Source of the DNA: Trichomonas tenax
Lineage: Eukaryota > Parabasalia > Trichomonadida > Trichomonadidae
DNA length: 19,596 bases
NCBI GenBank assembly: GCA_023091735.1
Contig: JALKBU010000962.1
Coordinates: forward strand, 1-19,596
Direction: 5' to 3'
The position numbers and the translations under genes were made by a program. The notes under the pieces are model-generated. The model searched no databases, had not been told where the DNA came from, and saw only the letters and a list, made by a program, of their open reading frames with translations. Positions within the stretch are counted from its first letter, which is position 1; each line of letters starts with the position of its first letter. Positions 7,846 to 16,151 of the stretch are shown here, piece by piece.

Positions 7846-10800
7846 ATGTCTTTGTTTCTTCGAGACAACGTCTCGATCGACGAAGACCATCGCTTTGTGA
7901 CCGAAAAAATCCAACAATGCATCGAATCCGACCAATACGTCACCGAGTTTTTCGATTCTGCGATGGCTACGGGCATAAAATTTAATATTATCGAACAAAC
8001 AGACAGAGTAGCTACTGTATCAGACGTCAAAAACTATCCTAAGACTGTCTACGATGCAGCGTGCTCTGCAAAACATAGGGTTTTCATGGGCGCATTTCAC
8101 GAATTATCAAAATTATACGCTGTCGTCGATAACGTCCTTTATATCTGGCCATTTAACGATCCATCGAATATAGAAACAATAACAGCTGATGGAAATATAA
8201 TTACAACAGTCACTTCTGGAATTCCTGAACAAAAAGTTTACAACAAAAACGTAACCCACGTAATTGTAATTGCAACAGATAGAACTGTTCAGATAATTCC
8301 TGTTGGAACAATGACAACATTTAAAGATCGCGCTTCGAAGAAGAGAATTTCAACATTATTTGTTTCTTCGTTTATTTCTTCAAGAGGCGAAACATTTTTG
8401 TGTTCTGATTGCGGCGAAGTTTATTTAGTTAAATACAAAGAAACTAAAAAATACGAAGAAGCACCAGCTTTGAAATTAAAGCCCTTAACTTCACCTTTGA
8501 GCTTTTTGCCTTACTCAGGACTCTTACAAATACCGAGAATGACAAAATCAATGGCCGTTGATGACACTCACAGCTATTTTGCATTACTTACCGCACCAAA
8601 TAAAATTCGATTTTATCGATACGACAATGAACACCTTTATTATGTATCAAAGGAGAAAATTGACAACTGTACAATTTTAAATATCGAACAAATTCCAATT
8701 TCAGATTCAACATTTAATCATTTTGTTGCATTTACATCAAATGGCGACAGAATTTTCTTCGGAACATGTCCAGGATTATACAGAGATGATCATGAAATCC
8801 ATGTTCGCAGTATTATACCAGCACCGGTCGAATTCCAAGGGCATACCTTAATTTCTGGTTCTTTTTCACATAATGTCTCAGTTTTTATATTCAAAGACAT
8901 GCTGGTAATCGCGCATTCTAATTACAATCCTCATCGTTTGCAAAGTGAGTTTATTGAAGATTTAGTTTTAATAACAGAACCATTCCAACACGCTGACAAT
9001 TTATCGTTCTTCCGTTCCGACCACATATTCAGGAATGTCCAAAATCTCACATTATTTAGAAGCGAGTTACTTTGGCAGCATGTTTCTCGTCCTTCACCAG
9101 GTTTCTTGCAAACTGCTGATGGATTCCGCATCGTTAACTTCAAATTGCCTGTTGACAACCTTGATGACCTCCTTCAGGGCTTCAAAGGAACATTCACAGA
9201 GCCAATTCGTGACTGGATGCTTGCTTACAGTGCAAATGGTGAAGCATGCGCAACATCAATCTTATTGGCTGGAAGAAGCCCAGAATTGCACAGATGGTCT
9301 CTTCACACGATGATTCAGTTCACAAAACTGAACAGCAGGAGATATGAACGTTTCTCTGATGACCTTTCTCACGCTGCTTATGGATTCTTGTTGAGAGTTG
9401 AAAGACTTTTGACACCAATTTGGAGATCAATGTTATTCACACTTGTCAAGAAGAAGAGTGATGCGTCAAAAGAAAAATATCAAATCAATCCTATATTTTC
9501 AGAGTTACCAGCAAACACAATAGAGAATTTCCGCAATATATTCAAGTTCGGCGATGATTACATGCGTATTAGGCGTTCATCCATTGAAGCTGATGACCCG
9601 GAGCTTCAGAAAGAAATTGATGATGAAGCAACGAACATATTCAGAATTTACACATATGTTTCATCAATCATTGAAACATTGAAATTCATTCAGATCATCA
9701 AGACTCTCAAGAGCTCTGTTATCGATGGAACAGTAAGAATCGTCAATGAAGAAGCAAGATACAGATTGGCTTTCACATATTTCGGTGATAATGCCAAATA
9801 CTCAATCTTCGAGGCACTCAGAGAATTTGCAGCTTGTCTCTTCTCAGTCAAAGATGGACCAAGTCAAGGCGACAGGTTCTCCATCCGTCTCGCTCATGAA
9901 TGTCCATTCTTCTTCAGCGAAGCTGCATCAAAGATCAAGCAGGCGTTAGAGGAACTCGATTCTGCAAGATACAAACAGCCAAAGGATGCTGCTCCAATTC
10001 TTGATAGAGTCATTGACACATTCGTTAAATACGCTGATCGCATCTCACTTCAAAATCTTGACCATATCGTAGAAGTTTTCGTCAGTTTGCACATGTACAA
10101 GGCCATCGTTGATATTGCAATCACAAGAGCTGAATTAATCGATCCAACGCATCTTGCTTTAACATGGTATAAAGGAAGCAGAGGCAAAGAACAAACTTGC
10201 GAAACAGCTGCATTCGACAAACGCTATGAATGCTATGTTCCATTACTCAAGCTCTGCGATGTTCCTGAAGCTTTCGACGCAATGCTGAAAAACGATGATG
10301 AAACATTCCACATTGTTTTGTACACACACATTCTCAAAGAGAAAGATGAAGATGCCAAGCAGCGATTATTATCTGCATCAACGCCGTATTTAGTTGCATT
10401 CCTTGAAGAGAAATATCCAGAATTATTATACTTGTACAACGCACGCCATCATAATTATGCAACAGCTGCTGCTCGTCTGAAGAATCTCGCTCTCGATCGC
10501 ACAACAGATACAGATATCGCGACAAGATTGTATTACTTGAGAAAAGTTGCTACATTCGCTAAAGCGAGCCGTATGATGTCTGCTTATACAGAAGCAACAG
10601 ATCTTGTTCATGCAGCAGAGATCCAGAACGAACTGCTTCCGGACTCAAAGGCAATAATGCCATCACAGGAGTTATTTGATAAATGCGTTGAGCAGCAGAA
10701 ATGGGATTTGACTCTGAAGTTTCTTCCATATCTCACTGTTGAAGGCATTGATAAGAAGAAGCTTGTTTCATTGATGTGGTCAAAGTTCTTTAAACAGCAG

Positions 10801-11145
10801 CTTGGTACTGAGCTCAGAGAGCTTTCGAGAATGATTTCATCAATCGTTAGAGCAGCAGCTGATGGAACAAAAGAAATTATCGATCCATCAATTCTCATGC
10901 CTTTGCTTGAGGATACAAAGTTAATTCACGCAGGTTCACAGCTTTGGGCAGTTAAATTACTTCATGAAATTGGAGTTCCAGTTAACAACTGCTTCGAGGC
11001 TTATAATGCTGCATTAGGAAACAAAGATCTCACTGATTCACAGCGTAGATGCTTTATTGATTGCATCAAATATCTAAGACAGAATGGTGCTCATATGATT
11101 GCAGGAAGAAAAGCTAATTTTGATGAACGTGAGTTACTGAATTAG
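7846..11145 (+). CDS. NUP155: Nup155/Nup170-type nuclear pore scaffold protein
   Basis: The ATG at 7846 gives 1099 residues; an in-frame TTG one codon earlier should not be used. The N-terminal half is beta-rich and matches the Nup155 propeller: a first blade with VFMGAFHELSKLYAV and VLYIWPF (about 78-103), then THVIVIATDRTVQIIPV (137-153), then ETFLCSDCGEVYLVKY. From about 450 it is an alpha solenoid. The segment at about 740-780 (VDIAITRAELIDPTHLALTW followed by YKG) matches the conserved Nup155 C-terminal pattern of a small-residue helix, then a DP turn, then an aromatic YK. Nup155/Nup170 family proteins form the inner ring of the nuclear pore and anchor it to the membrane. At 1099 residues it is shorter than the roughly 1390-residue animal protein. 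No signal peptide, no damage. Vps-C-type coat proteins share the architecture and are the alternative. Confidence 0.75.
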   Translation: MSLFLRDNVSIDEDHRFVTEKIQQCIESDQYVTEFFDSAMATGIKFNIIEQTDRVATVSDVKNYPKTVYDAACSAKHRVFMGAFHELSKLYAVVDNVLYIWPFNDPSNIETITADGNIITTVTSGIPEQKVYNKNVTHVIVIATDRTVQIIPVGTMTTFKDRASKKRISTLFVSSFISSRGETFLCSDCGEVYLVKYKETKKYEEAPALKLKPLTSPLSFLPYSGLLQIPRMTKSMAVDDTHSYFALLTAPNKIRFYRYDNEHLYYVSKEKIDNCTILNIEQIPISDSTFNHFVAFTSNGDRIFFGTCPGLYRDDHEIHVRSIIPAPVEFQGHTLISGSFSHNVSVFIFKDMLVIAHSNYNPHRLQSEFIEDLVLITEPFQHADNLSFFRSDHIFRNVQNLTLFRSELLWQHVSRPSPGFLQTADGFRIVNFKLPVDNLDDLLQGFKGTFTEPIRDWMLAYSANGEACATSILLAGRSPELHRWSLHTMIQFTKLNSRRYERFSDDLSHAAYGFLLRVERLLTPIWRSMLFTLVKKKSDASKEKYQINPIFSELPANTIENFRNIFKFGDDYMRIRRSSIEADDPELQKEIDDEATNIFRIYTYVSSIIETLKFIQIIKTLKSSVIDGTVRIVNEEARYRLAFTYFGDNAKYSIFEALREFAACLFSVKDGPSQGDRFSIRLAHECPFFFSEAASKIKQALEELDSARYKQPKDAAPILDRVIDTFVKYADRISLQNLDHIVEVFVSLHMYKAIVDIAITRAELIDPTHLALTWYKGSRGKEQTCETAAFDKRYECYVPLLKLCDVPEAFDAMLKNDDETFHIVLYTHILKEKDEDAKQRLLSASTPYLVAFLEEKYPELLYLYNARHHNYATAAARLKNLALDRTTDTDIATRLYYLRKVATFAKASRMMSAYTEATDLVHAAEIQNELLPDSKAIMPSQELFDKCVEQQKWDLTLKFLPYLTVEGIDKKKLVSLMWSKFFKQQLGTELRELSRMISSIVRAAADGTKEIIDPSILMPLLEDTKLIHAGSQLWAVKLLHEIGVPVNNCFEAYNAALGNKDLTDSQRRCFIDCIKYLRQNGAHMIAGRKANFDERELLN

Positions 11146-11927
11146 AGTTTTTATTTATTTTTTTATTTAGAGTATTTTTTATATAAAGTTATAAATTGCT
11201 ATTTGAAATAAATTGTATTTCTTGATTCACATCTACTCTTCTTTATTCAAATCTCGCGCTTAATAATTTATATGCTCTTGAATTTCATTTATAAAATATC
11301 TATCGACGAAAACACTTCAGATTTCAAATGTTAATAGAAGTTCGATTTTTTCGCCATAAAAAGCATTTCTTGATCGGAGAAGATTCATAGAAAGGGACTA
11401 TTGCAAAATTTTTAAGTTTTTTATTCACTAAATTTCATCTTTTTCTAGGATATATGCAAACTTTTTATGATTCATATCATGATAAATAAACATGATATAA
11501 ACATCAAGCAATCATTCACATATATCTGATATAGTGTAATACGTTATAATTCGTTGCACGCAGAATTACACTTAGAATAAAAAAAAATTATATCATCGAA
11601 AAATTGTCTATGTTTATTAAGATATTTTTCGTTGTTATGAACCACAGACAAAACATTTGTAAAGGAGACATAATTGATGTAAGGACATCTTCCAGAAAAT
11701 ATCATTCACTACTCACATTTGCATGAATTTTTTAGTGTTCAATTAAATGTCACTTTTCACAATGTTGTTATCCAGATTCCTGAATAAACTACTTCATATT
11801 TAGCCTTAAAAGTCATATTTCAATTTTTTATCAACAAATATCATTTTTATAGGATATAACAGCTATTTCCAAATTTTCAAAAGAATTCGGTGTAAAGAGA
11901 AAAAAAAAGTGAATGTTATAGAAAAAA
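11146..11927. other. Spacer between nucleoporin gene and kinase pseudogene
   Basis: AT-rich and low-complexity, with T-runs right after the nucleoporin stop codon. I see no gene, RNA or clear repeat. Confidence 0.6.
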
Positions 11928-12768
11928 ATGCAACAAGAATTTAGCAGTTAAGGATTGGAAGGAACCATGTTGAACAACAGGTACGTCGCCTGGAAGCACT
12001 TCGGTGGTGGAAGTTTCGGAGATGTTTACGAAGCAGAAGATTTGGTAACGCAAACTGTCGTTGCTTTAAAATTCAAAACAGGAAACGCAGTAAATACGCA
12101 GCTTCCAAACGAATATAAATGTTACGTCGCTTTACAAGGCAGTCCTAACATTCCTAAAGTTTATGGATTATTCGATTACAAGAAATCTCAATTCCTCGTT
12201 ATGGAGCGAATGGGGCTTCCTTAGAATCACTTTTTAAGCGCAATGGAAAGCGTTTTTCACTGAAAACATTTTGTAAGATCGGAGATCGGCTTTTTAGATG
12301 TATTGAGTATATCCACAAGTCAGGAATTCTCCATAGAGACATAAAGCCGCACAACTTTTTGATCGGAGTTGGCGATAATCGAAAACAAATTTATGCGATT
12401 GATTTTTGCGTTTCCACACGTTATATTGATCCTAAAACTAAAGGGCATCAAATTTACTCTCCAAATAACGGGCTCATTGGTACTGTACACTATGTTTCAG
12501 TGAATACTCATCTTGGAGAAACTCAATCAAGGCGCGATGACCTCCAAAGTATAGCTTATGTACCCATCAGGTTCTTGAGAGGAATTTTGTCATGGCAAAG
12601 CATGAAAATCAAAGATCCTGATGAAAGACAAGAAAAATTTCGTAAATGAAAATACAGACCACCGCTGATCAACTATGTTTTGGTATTCCAGTCGAATTCA
12701 AGCAGATTTATGAGTATATTAGAAATTTAAGATATGATGAAGCACCAAGATATAATTATCTTAGATAA
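11928..12768 (+). pseudogene. Casein kinase 1 (CK1) pseudogene
   Basis: Starts at ATG 11928 (MQQEFSS) and hits an in-frame TAA at codon 8 (11949-11951), then continues in frame through LNNRYVAWKHFGGGSFGDVY, the CK1 glycine loop, and VALKFK with the ATP-binding Lys. A lost base in the G-run at 12211-12215 shifts the frame. The next frame carries the catalytic loop HRDIKPHNF (12332 on), a DFG changed to DFC (12401-12409), and the CK1 hallmark THLGETQSRRDDLQS. It ends at TGA 12647-12649; a second lost base there moves to a third frame holding the C-lobe helix (IYEYIRNLRYDEAPRYNYLR), ending at TAA 12766-12768. Premature stop, two frameshifts and a dead DFG show it is not an active kinase. A Ser-rich remnant of the tail may extend to about 12945. 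Confidence 0.9.
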
Positions 12769-12790
12769 CCAAGATATAATATCTTAGACA
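12744..12790. repeat. Imperfect 23/24-bp tandem duplication
   Basis: ACCAAGATATAATTATCTTAGATA (12744-12767) is followed at once by a 23-bp near copy (12768-12790) with one deletion and a one-base difference at the end. It covers the last codons of the kinase pseudogene and looks like slippage after loss of function. Confidence 0.85.
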
Positions 12791-13108
12791 AACCTATTCC
12801 AAAAGCACGGCTTTGTCAGCGACGGTGTGTACGGCTGAGACAATGAAGCATCAATCCATCGTCCTCTTCCTTCAACTTAACTAATTCGTTCTGCGACAGC
12901 ATTCACCAAAATGAATGAGAGAAAGATAAAGCCAAGGAACGAACGTATTAAGATGCCACGTAAGAGAAGAATTTTCTATAATGAAAATTAATGTTTGTAG
13001 TATAAAGTTTCATGTATTTCTATGTAAACCTGAACTACTTTTTGTTTAATATCATGTTTTTTACAATTTAAAAATCACATAAAATATAAAAAAATCCACA
13101 AATATTTG
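12791..13108. other. Spacer with possible remnant of the kinase tail
   Basis: 12791-12945 stays in the third frame of the kinase pseudogene, with a Ser/Asn-rich stretch (SINPSSSSFNLTNSF) broken by stops. CK1 proteins often have low-complexity tails, so this may be its eroded end. 12990-13108 is plain AT-rich sequence. Confidence 0.35.
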
Positions 13109-13635
13109 TTAATCATAATCTGATGAATAGTTCAAAGCTTTTCCAATTTCGAAATCATCATCAATATCAATATCTGAATCTGATGGAATTCTATGAGATC
13201 CTTCTCTTTTGAAAAGGAAGAAAATCACAGCTGCAACAACAGCGATAATTGCCATAACTATAACAGCAACAGTCACAATACCACCTTGTGTAATTCTACC
13301 TGCGTGCTGCGCATGTTCTTCATTATCAACAGTGATGTTAACTAATGTCTTATAAGCTATAATTGTTGTTACATTCATCATTATTGTTGTTTCAGCACCA
13401 TGAGAGAGATGTGTTTTCATTAAAGTCTCTACTGTGGTTTCAGATTGCGTGTATGTTATGGACTCACTGACTTCATTTGCCTGAGCCCCGTTCGATAACA
13501 AGTCTGCTTTTTCAACTTCATTGAGAATTATTTTTCCCGAAATATGTGAACGTTGATTGTTATTTCTGCTGAAAATATCTTTTCTTCAATTTTTGGCACC
13601 ATACTACAGCCAAGAAATGCGAGCGCAAACAACAT
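13109..13635 (-). CDS. Small type I membrane protein with one A-run frameshift
   Basis: The ATG at 13635 has a good Inr 11 nt upstream. The first frame opens with a hydrophobic leader (MLFALAFLGCSMV), likely a signal peptide, and stops at TAA after about 35 codons. Next to that stop is a run of five A on the coding strand. One more A would join it to the second frame, which runs on to TAA 13111-13109 and encodes an ectodomain with N-glycosylation sequons (NVT, NIT), a membrane segment (GGIVTVAVIVMAIIAVVAAV then IFFLF) and an acidic tail (SDSDIDIDDDFE). Total about 175 residues, orientation outside-in. It could be a pseudogene, a sequencing error, or a frameshifted allele. A surface or endomembrane protein is likely; family unknown. 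The acidic tail could bind sorting or cytoskeletal partners. Confidence 0.55.
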
Positions 13636-13648
13636 TGTTAAAATATGA
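13636..13648 (-). promoter_or_regulatory. Inr of the small membrane protein gene
   Basis: On the minus strand TCATATTTTAACA directly precedes the ATG. TCA+1-T-A fits the Inr; predicted start is the A at 13646. It supports this ATG over the internal starts of the longer second frame. TGACAAATAT, also seen near 3919 and 3961, lies at 13694-13685, about 50 nt upstream. Confidence 0.6.
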
Positions 13649-14113
13649 ATAAAATGTCAAAAAATAAATTTCAAAGTGTCAAAAATATTTGTCAATGAGT
13701 TTTTTTTTTGCAGCACGAACTTTGAGAAGATCTATATTACGTTGAAAATATGTGTACAGTTGCTATTATACCACTTATCACCACAATTTTTATAAAAATA
13801 AAGCAAGATATAACTTTTGAATATTGTTCAGAATGTAAACCACTACAAAGATTGATATATGACCGGATAATCTAACTGTGCACTGCTAATATCTTATTTA
13901 GTTCTGTTCAGCATAAAAATAAAGATATAATTTGTCCTTTTTCTTTAATATTGATGATATATAACAAATAAACATATAATATTGTTGATATGCTCAATTT
14001 ATATATTTTTAATGATTGCATTAGGAATTATAGCAAAGAAATAAAATCTTTAAGTTGATTTGACAATTTTAATTTATTTGGCATGTAAATTTTGTTAATG
14101 ACAAAAATAGAGA
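13649..14113. other. Divergent spacer
   Basis: Upstream region of two divergent genes, AT-rich. Near the minus-strand gene are three TTGACA/TGACA sequences in 13655-13695. Near the plus-strand gene is TGGCATGTAAAT at 14079-14090, 35 bp before its ATG, a one-base variant of the shared motif. No gene seen. Confidence 0.5.
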
Positions 14114-15031
14114 ATGCTGAGAAACATTCTTTTCAGCTTAATTTTGGCACTCTCTATATTTGCCAGACAATATTTCAGCACAGATGTACAGACTTTATAT
14201 GATCCATGGCTTCGAAATAACGAACTTTTTAATTTAATGTTTCCAAATCAGTTATTTATTAAGATATTACATATATTAGGAGCTCTCTTTGCATTTTGGT
14301 CGGTATTGTTACTGAGAGGAAAGTCAGTTATTGCTTTTTTACTGTTATTATTCAATTTTGTAATCCCAACACCTTCATTCGATCCAATTTACGCTTTTGT
14401 ATCTTTTAATTTCTTTGTTGTCACGATCTCAGTTAATTGCTCATCGATTTTTGTTAAATTAATTTGCAATATTATTTCTGGAGTTTCTGTTGCTGGTTGT
14501 ATACTAATAATGCCAGAGCTGTATCCGCTTGCACTACTTTCATTCTTTTCATATCTATTTTTCTGGCTCAGAACACACAATATCAGCACTCCGAACTTAA
14601 AACTCTTTATTGACGCAATACAGACATTTATATCATTTGTAGTATCGTTTATAACAGCATTTATAATAGAATTAAGAATAGCTTCTTCACCAAAAATATC
14701 GAAAGAAATCTTTCCTCTCTCGAAGATTTTGTTCGTGTTCCCTGGTTTGAGATCGAAGATGTTTTTGATTTCGCTCGGATGCTTATTCACAAACCATCAT
14801 CCAGTAACAAAGTTGCTATATTCGACTTTATTCTTATCTTCGCTGATCTTTCGAGTGAAGCCTATTACAACACAGGGTGCTGATCTCTCACTTTGTATCG
14901 AAGTTTCGCGAGTTTTCTATAGCTTAGCAGCACTCCTCGTTATATCAAACTCTGACTCTAACACGCTGATGTTTTTAACTGTTCCTTTGTATCTCTTCAT
15001 TCTTATTCTTGGTGTTATGTTTAATTTCTAA
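14114..15031 (+). CDS. Multi-pass membrane protein of unknown function
   Basis: 305 residues, ATG to TAA, very rich in Phe, Leu and Ile. I count about eight to ten hydrophobic spans: roughly 4-20, 47-67, 69-86, 91-108, 111-132, 136-152, 163-186, 234-247, 265-278 and 284-303. The first loop (STDVQTLYDPWLRNNELFN, 22-40) and the hydrophilic stretch SSPKISKEIF (191-200) are the main non-membrane parts. No catalytic or transport signature I recognise, so the role is open: an ER or Golgi enzyme subunit, a transporter, or a lineage-specific protein. The long minus-strand frame inside it (14389-14790) is a shadow. No Inr precedes the ATG; TGGCATGTAAAT at 14079 is the only promoter candidate. The frame is clean, so it is probably expressed. 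Confidence 0.7.
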   Translation: MLRNILFSLILALSIFARQYFSTDVQTLYDPWLRNNELFNLMFPNQLFIKILHILGALFAFWSVLLLRGKSVIAFLLLLFNFVIPTPSFDPIYAFVSFNFFVVTISVNCSSIFVKLICNIISGVSVAGCILIMPELYPLALLSFFSYLFFWLRTHNISTPNLKLFIDAIQTFISFVVSFITAFIIELRIASSPKISKEIFPLSKILFVFPGLRSKMFLISLGCLFTNHHPVTKLLYSTLFLSSLIFRVKPITTQGADLSLCIEVSRVFYSLAALLVISNSDSNTLMFLTVPLYLFILILGVMFNF

Positions 15032-15305
15032 ACTTGTTTATTTTGTTTTCAATAATTTGAAATGATATTGGTTTTTGGCGTTGAATCGTGATGTGCTGGA
15101 ACTTCAATGTTTTAAATTATATGAAAATCTCACCTAATTGGCCACAGAAACTCAATAAGATTGACATATTAATGTTTTATCTTAGATATCTTTTTATTTT
15201 GTCTCGTAAATTATTTACGAAACAATTTACAAGTCATTTTTAATTGAATTGCTTTTGTAAAAAATTCAAAAGAATTTGATTTGCTAAGTAAATATACTTA
15301 CATGG

Positions 15306-15846
15306 CATTTTTGTTTTGATTTTGTTGGATGGGGAAAGAAAGAAAGAGATGCTTTAGACTTGTCAAAGCCAGAGAAAATCAATAAAAAAGAATCTAAAAG
15401 ACCAATCGAAATGTCAACAACAAATCCTATTGCAATACCATCACTTCTTGAAGCACTAACAGAAGATGAACGAAGAAAAGATTATTCAAGAATTCAGATA
15501 TCTTCTTCAAAACCTTCCAAACGCTATTAGATACTCATGAAAAAATATTATTTTTCAAAATTTAATCTAAGCTACGTTCAAAAAGAGATTGTTAGTATCT
15601 AATCTTCATGAAATTGAACCAGGAAATGCTCGAAATTAATACATTTTTTCAAAAACGAATATAATTTTCCAAGAAAAATGGAATGAAAAAGTCTTCAAAT
15701 TGTTGGAAATTTTAGATACCAGATATATACAAAGCTCACATTGTATTAATATACAGTTGTACAGAAAGCATGAATCAATATTTGGATGTCGAGAAGAGAA
15801 AAATATCAATGAAATACATTTTAAAAAAGTGCATTTTGATTATTAA
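15306..15846 (+). pseudogene. Broken unidentified gene
   Basis: An 80-codon open stretch (15291-15530) without an ATG at its head carries a basic, charged segment (LDLSKPEKINKKESKRP), an internal ATG at 15411, and a helical LLEALTEDE. Coding signal then moves frame near 15470 (EEKIIQEFRYLLQNLPNAIR), meets a stop, and appears again from about 15590 with in-frame stops, ending at TAA 15844-15846 (segment EKWNEKVFKLLEIL). At least two frame changes and several stops are needed, so this is a decayed gene or a mixture of fragments. Family not recognised; the helical Leu-rich segments are compatible with many proteins. The tRNA-like sequence begins 13 bp downstream. Confidence 0.4.
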
Positions 15847-15859
15847 AAATTCTCGAATA

Positions 15860-15932
15860 GCACCTGTAGTCTAATCGGATAAAATTCTGCTCTCCCGAAG
15901 CAAGGGTAAGGGTTCAAGTCCTGTAAGGTGCA
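15860..15932 (+). tRNA. Degenerate tRNA-Gly (anticodon CCC), possibly a pseudogene
   Basis: A 73-nt cloverleaf-length sequence starting GCACC and ending GGTGCA. The anticodon loop CTCCCGA gives anticodon CCC (Gly). The A box (TAGTCTAATCGG) and B box (GGTTCAAGTCC) of the internal Pol III promoter are intact, and a T-run follows at 15937-15941. The stems are damaged: 7-66 is G-A in the acceptor, the outer anticodon-stem pair is C-A, one T-stem pair is A-G, and only two of the four D-stem pairs form. It can probably be transcribed but may not fold or be charged. It has no tRNA neighbours in the window. Confidence 0.65.
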
Positions 15933-16013
15933 TTTGTTTTTGTTCATCGGGGGAATATTCTATTCAATATTTTTCATGGTATATAAATCGAATCTTGTCA
16001 TATATAGCAAGAT

Positions 16014-16040
16014 TATCGATTCCTAGTTATGAAGAGAGAC
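16014..16040. repeat. 27-bp direct repeat, copy 1
   Basis: TATCGATTCCTAGTTATGAAG followed by AGAGAC; identical to 16075-16101, 61 bp apart start to start. It lies between the tRNA-like sequence and the helical-protein gene. Confidence 0.95.
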
Positions 16041-16074
16041 TTGTTTTTACTTAATTAACTTTATCTAATGAGAA

Positions 16075-16101
16075 TATCGATTCCTAGTTATGAAGAGAGA
16101 C
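16075..16101. repeat. 27-bp direct repeat, copy 2
   Basis: Exact copy of 16014-16040. It ends 50 bp upstream of the ATG at 16152 and 19 bp before the TGTCATGTAAAG element, so it may be part of a duplicated upstream control region. Confidence 0.95.
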
Positions 16102-16120
16102 AAAGACTTGATTTGACTTT

Positions 16121-16132
16121 TGTCATGTAAAG
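16121..16132 (+). promoter_or_regulatory. TGTCATGTAAAG element
   Basis: Exact TGTCATGTAA core, 31 bp upstream of the ATG at 16152. No Inr with a pyrimidine after TCA is present (only TCAAAAAG just before the ATG), so this is the likely promoter element. Confidence 0.45.
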
Positions 16133-16151
16133 TTGATAAGTCAAAAAGAAA

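Noticed and set aside
7782..8030. Minus-strand frames over the nucleoporin start
   Set aside because: They overlap the real ATG and promoter in antisense and have no Inr or recognisable product.
14389..14790. 133-codon minus-strand frame inside the membrane protein gene
   Set aside because: Antisense to a clean, hydrophobic plus-strand gene; no promoter and no family resemblance.
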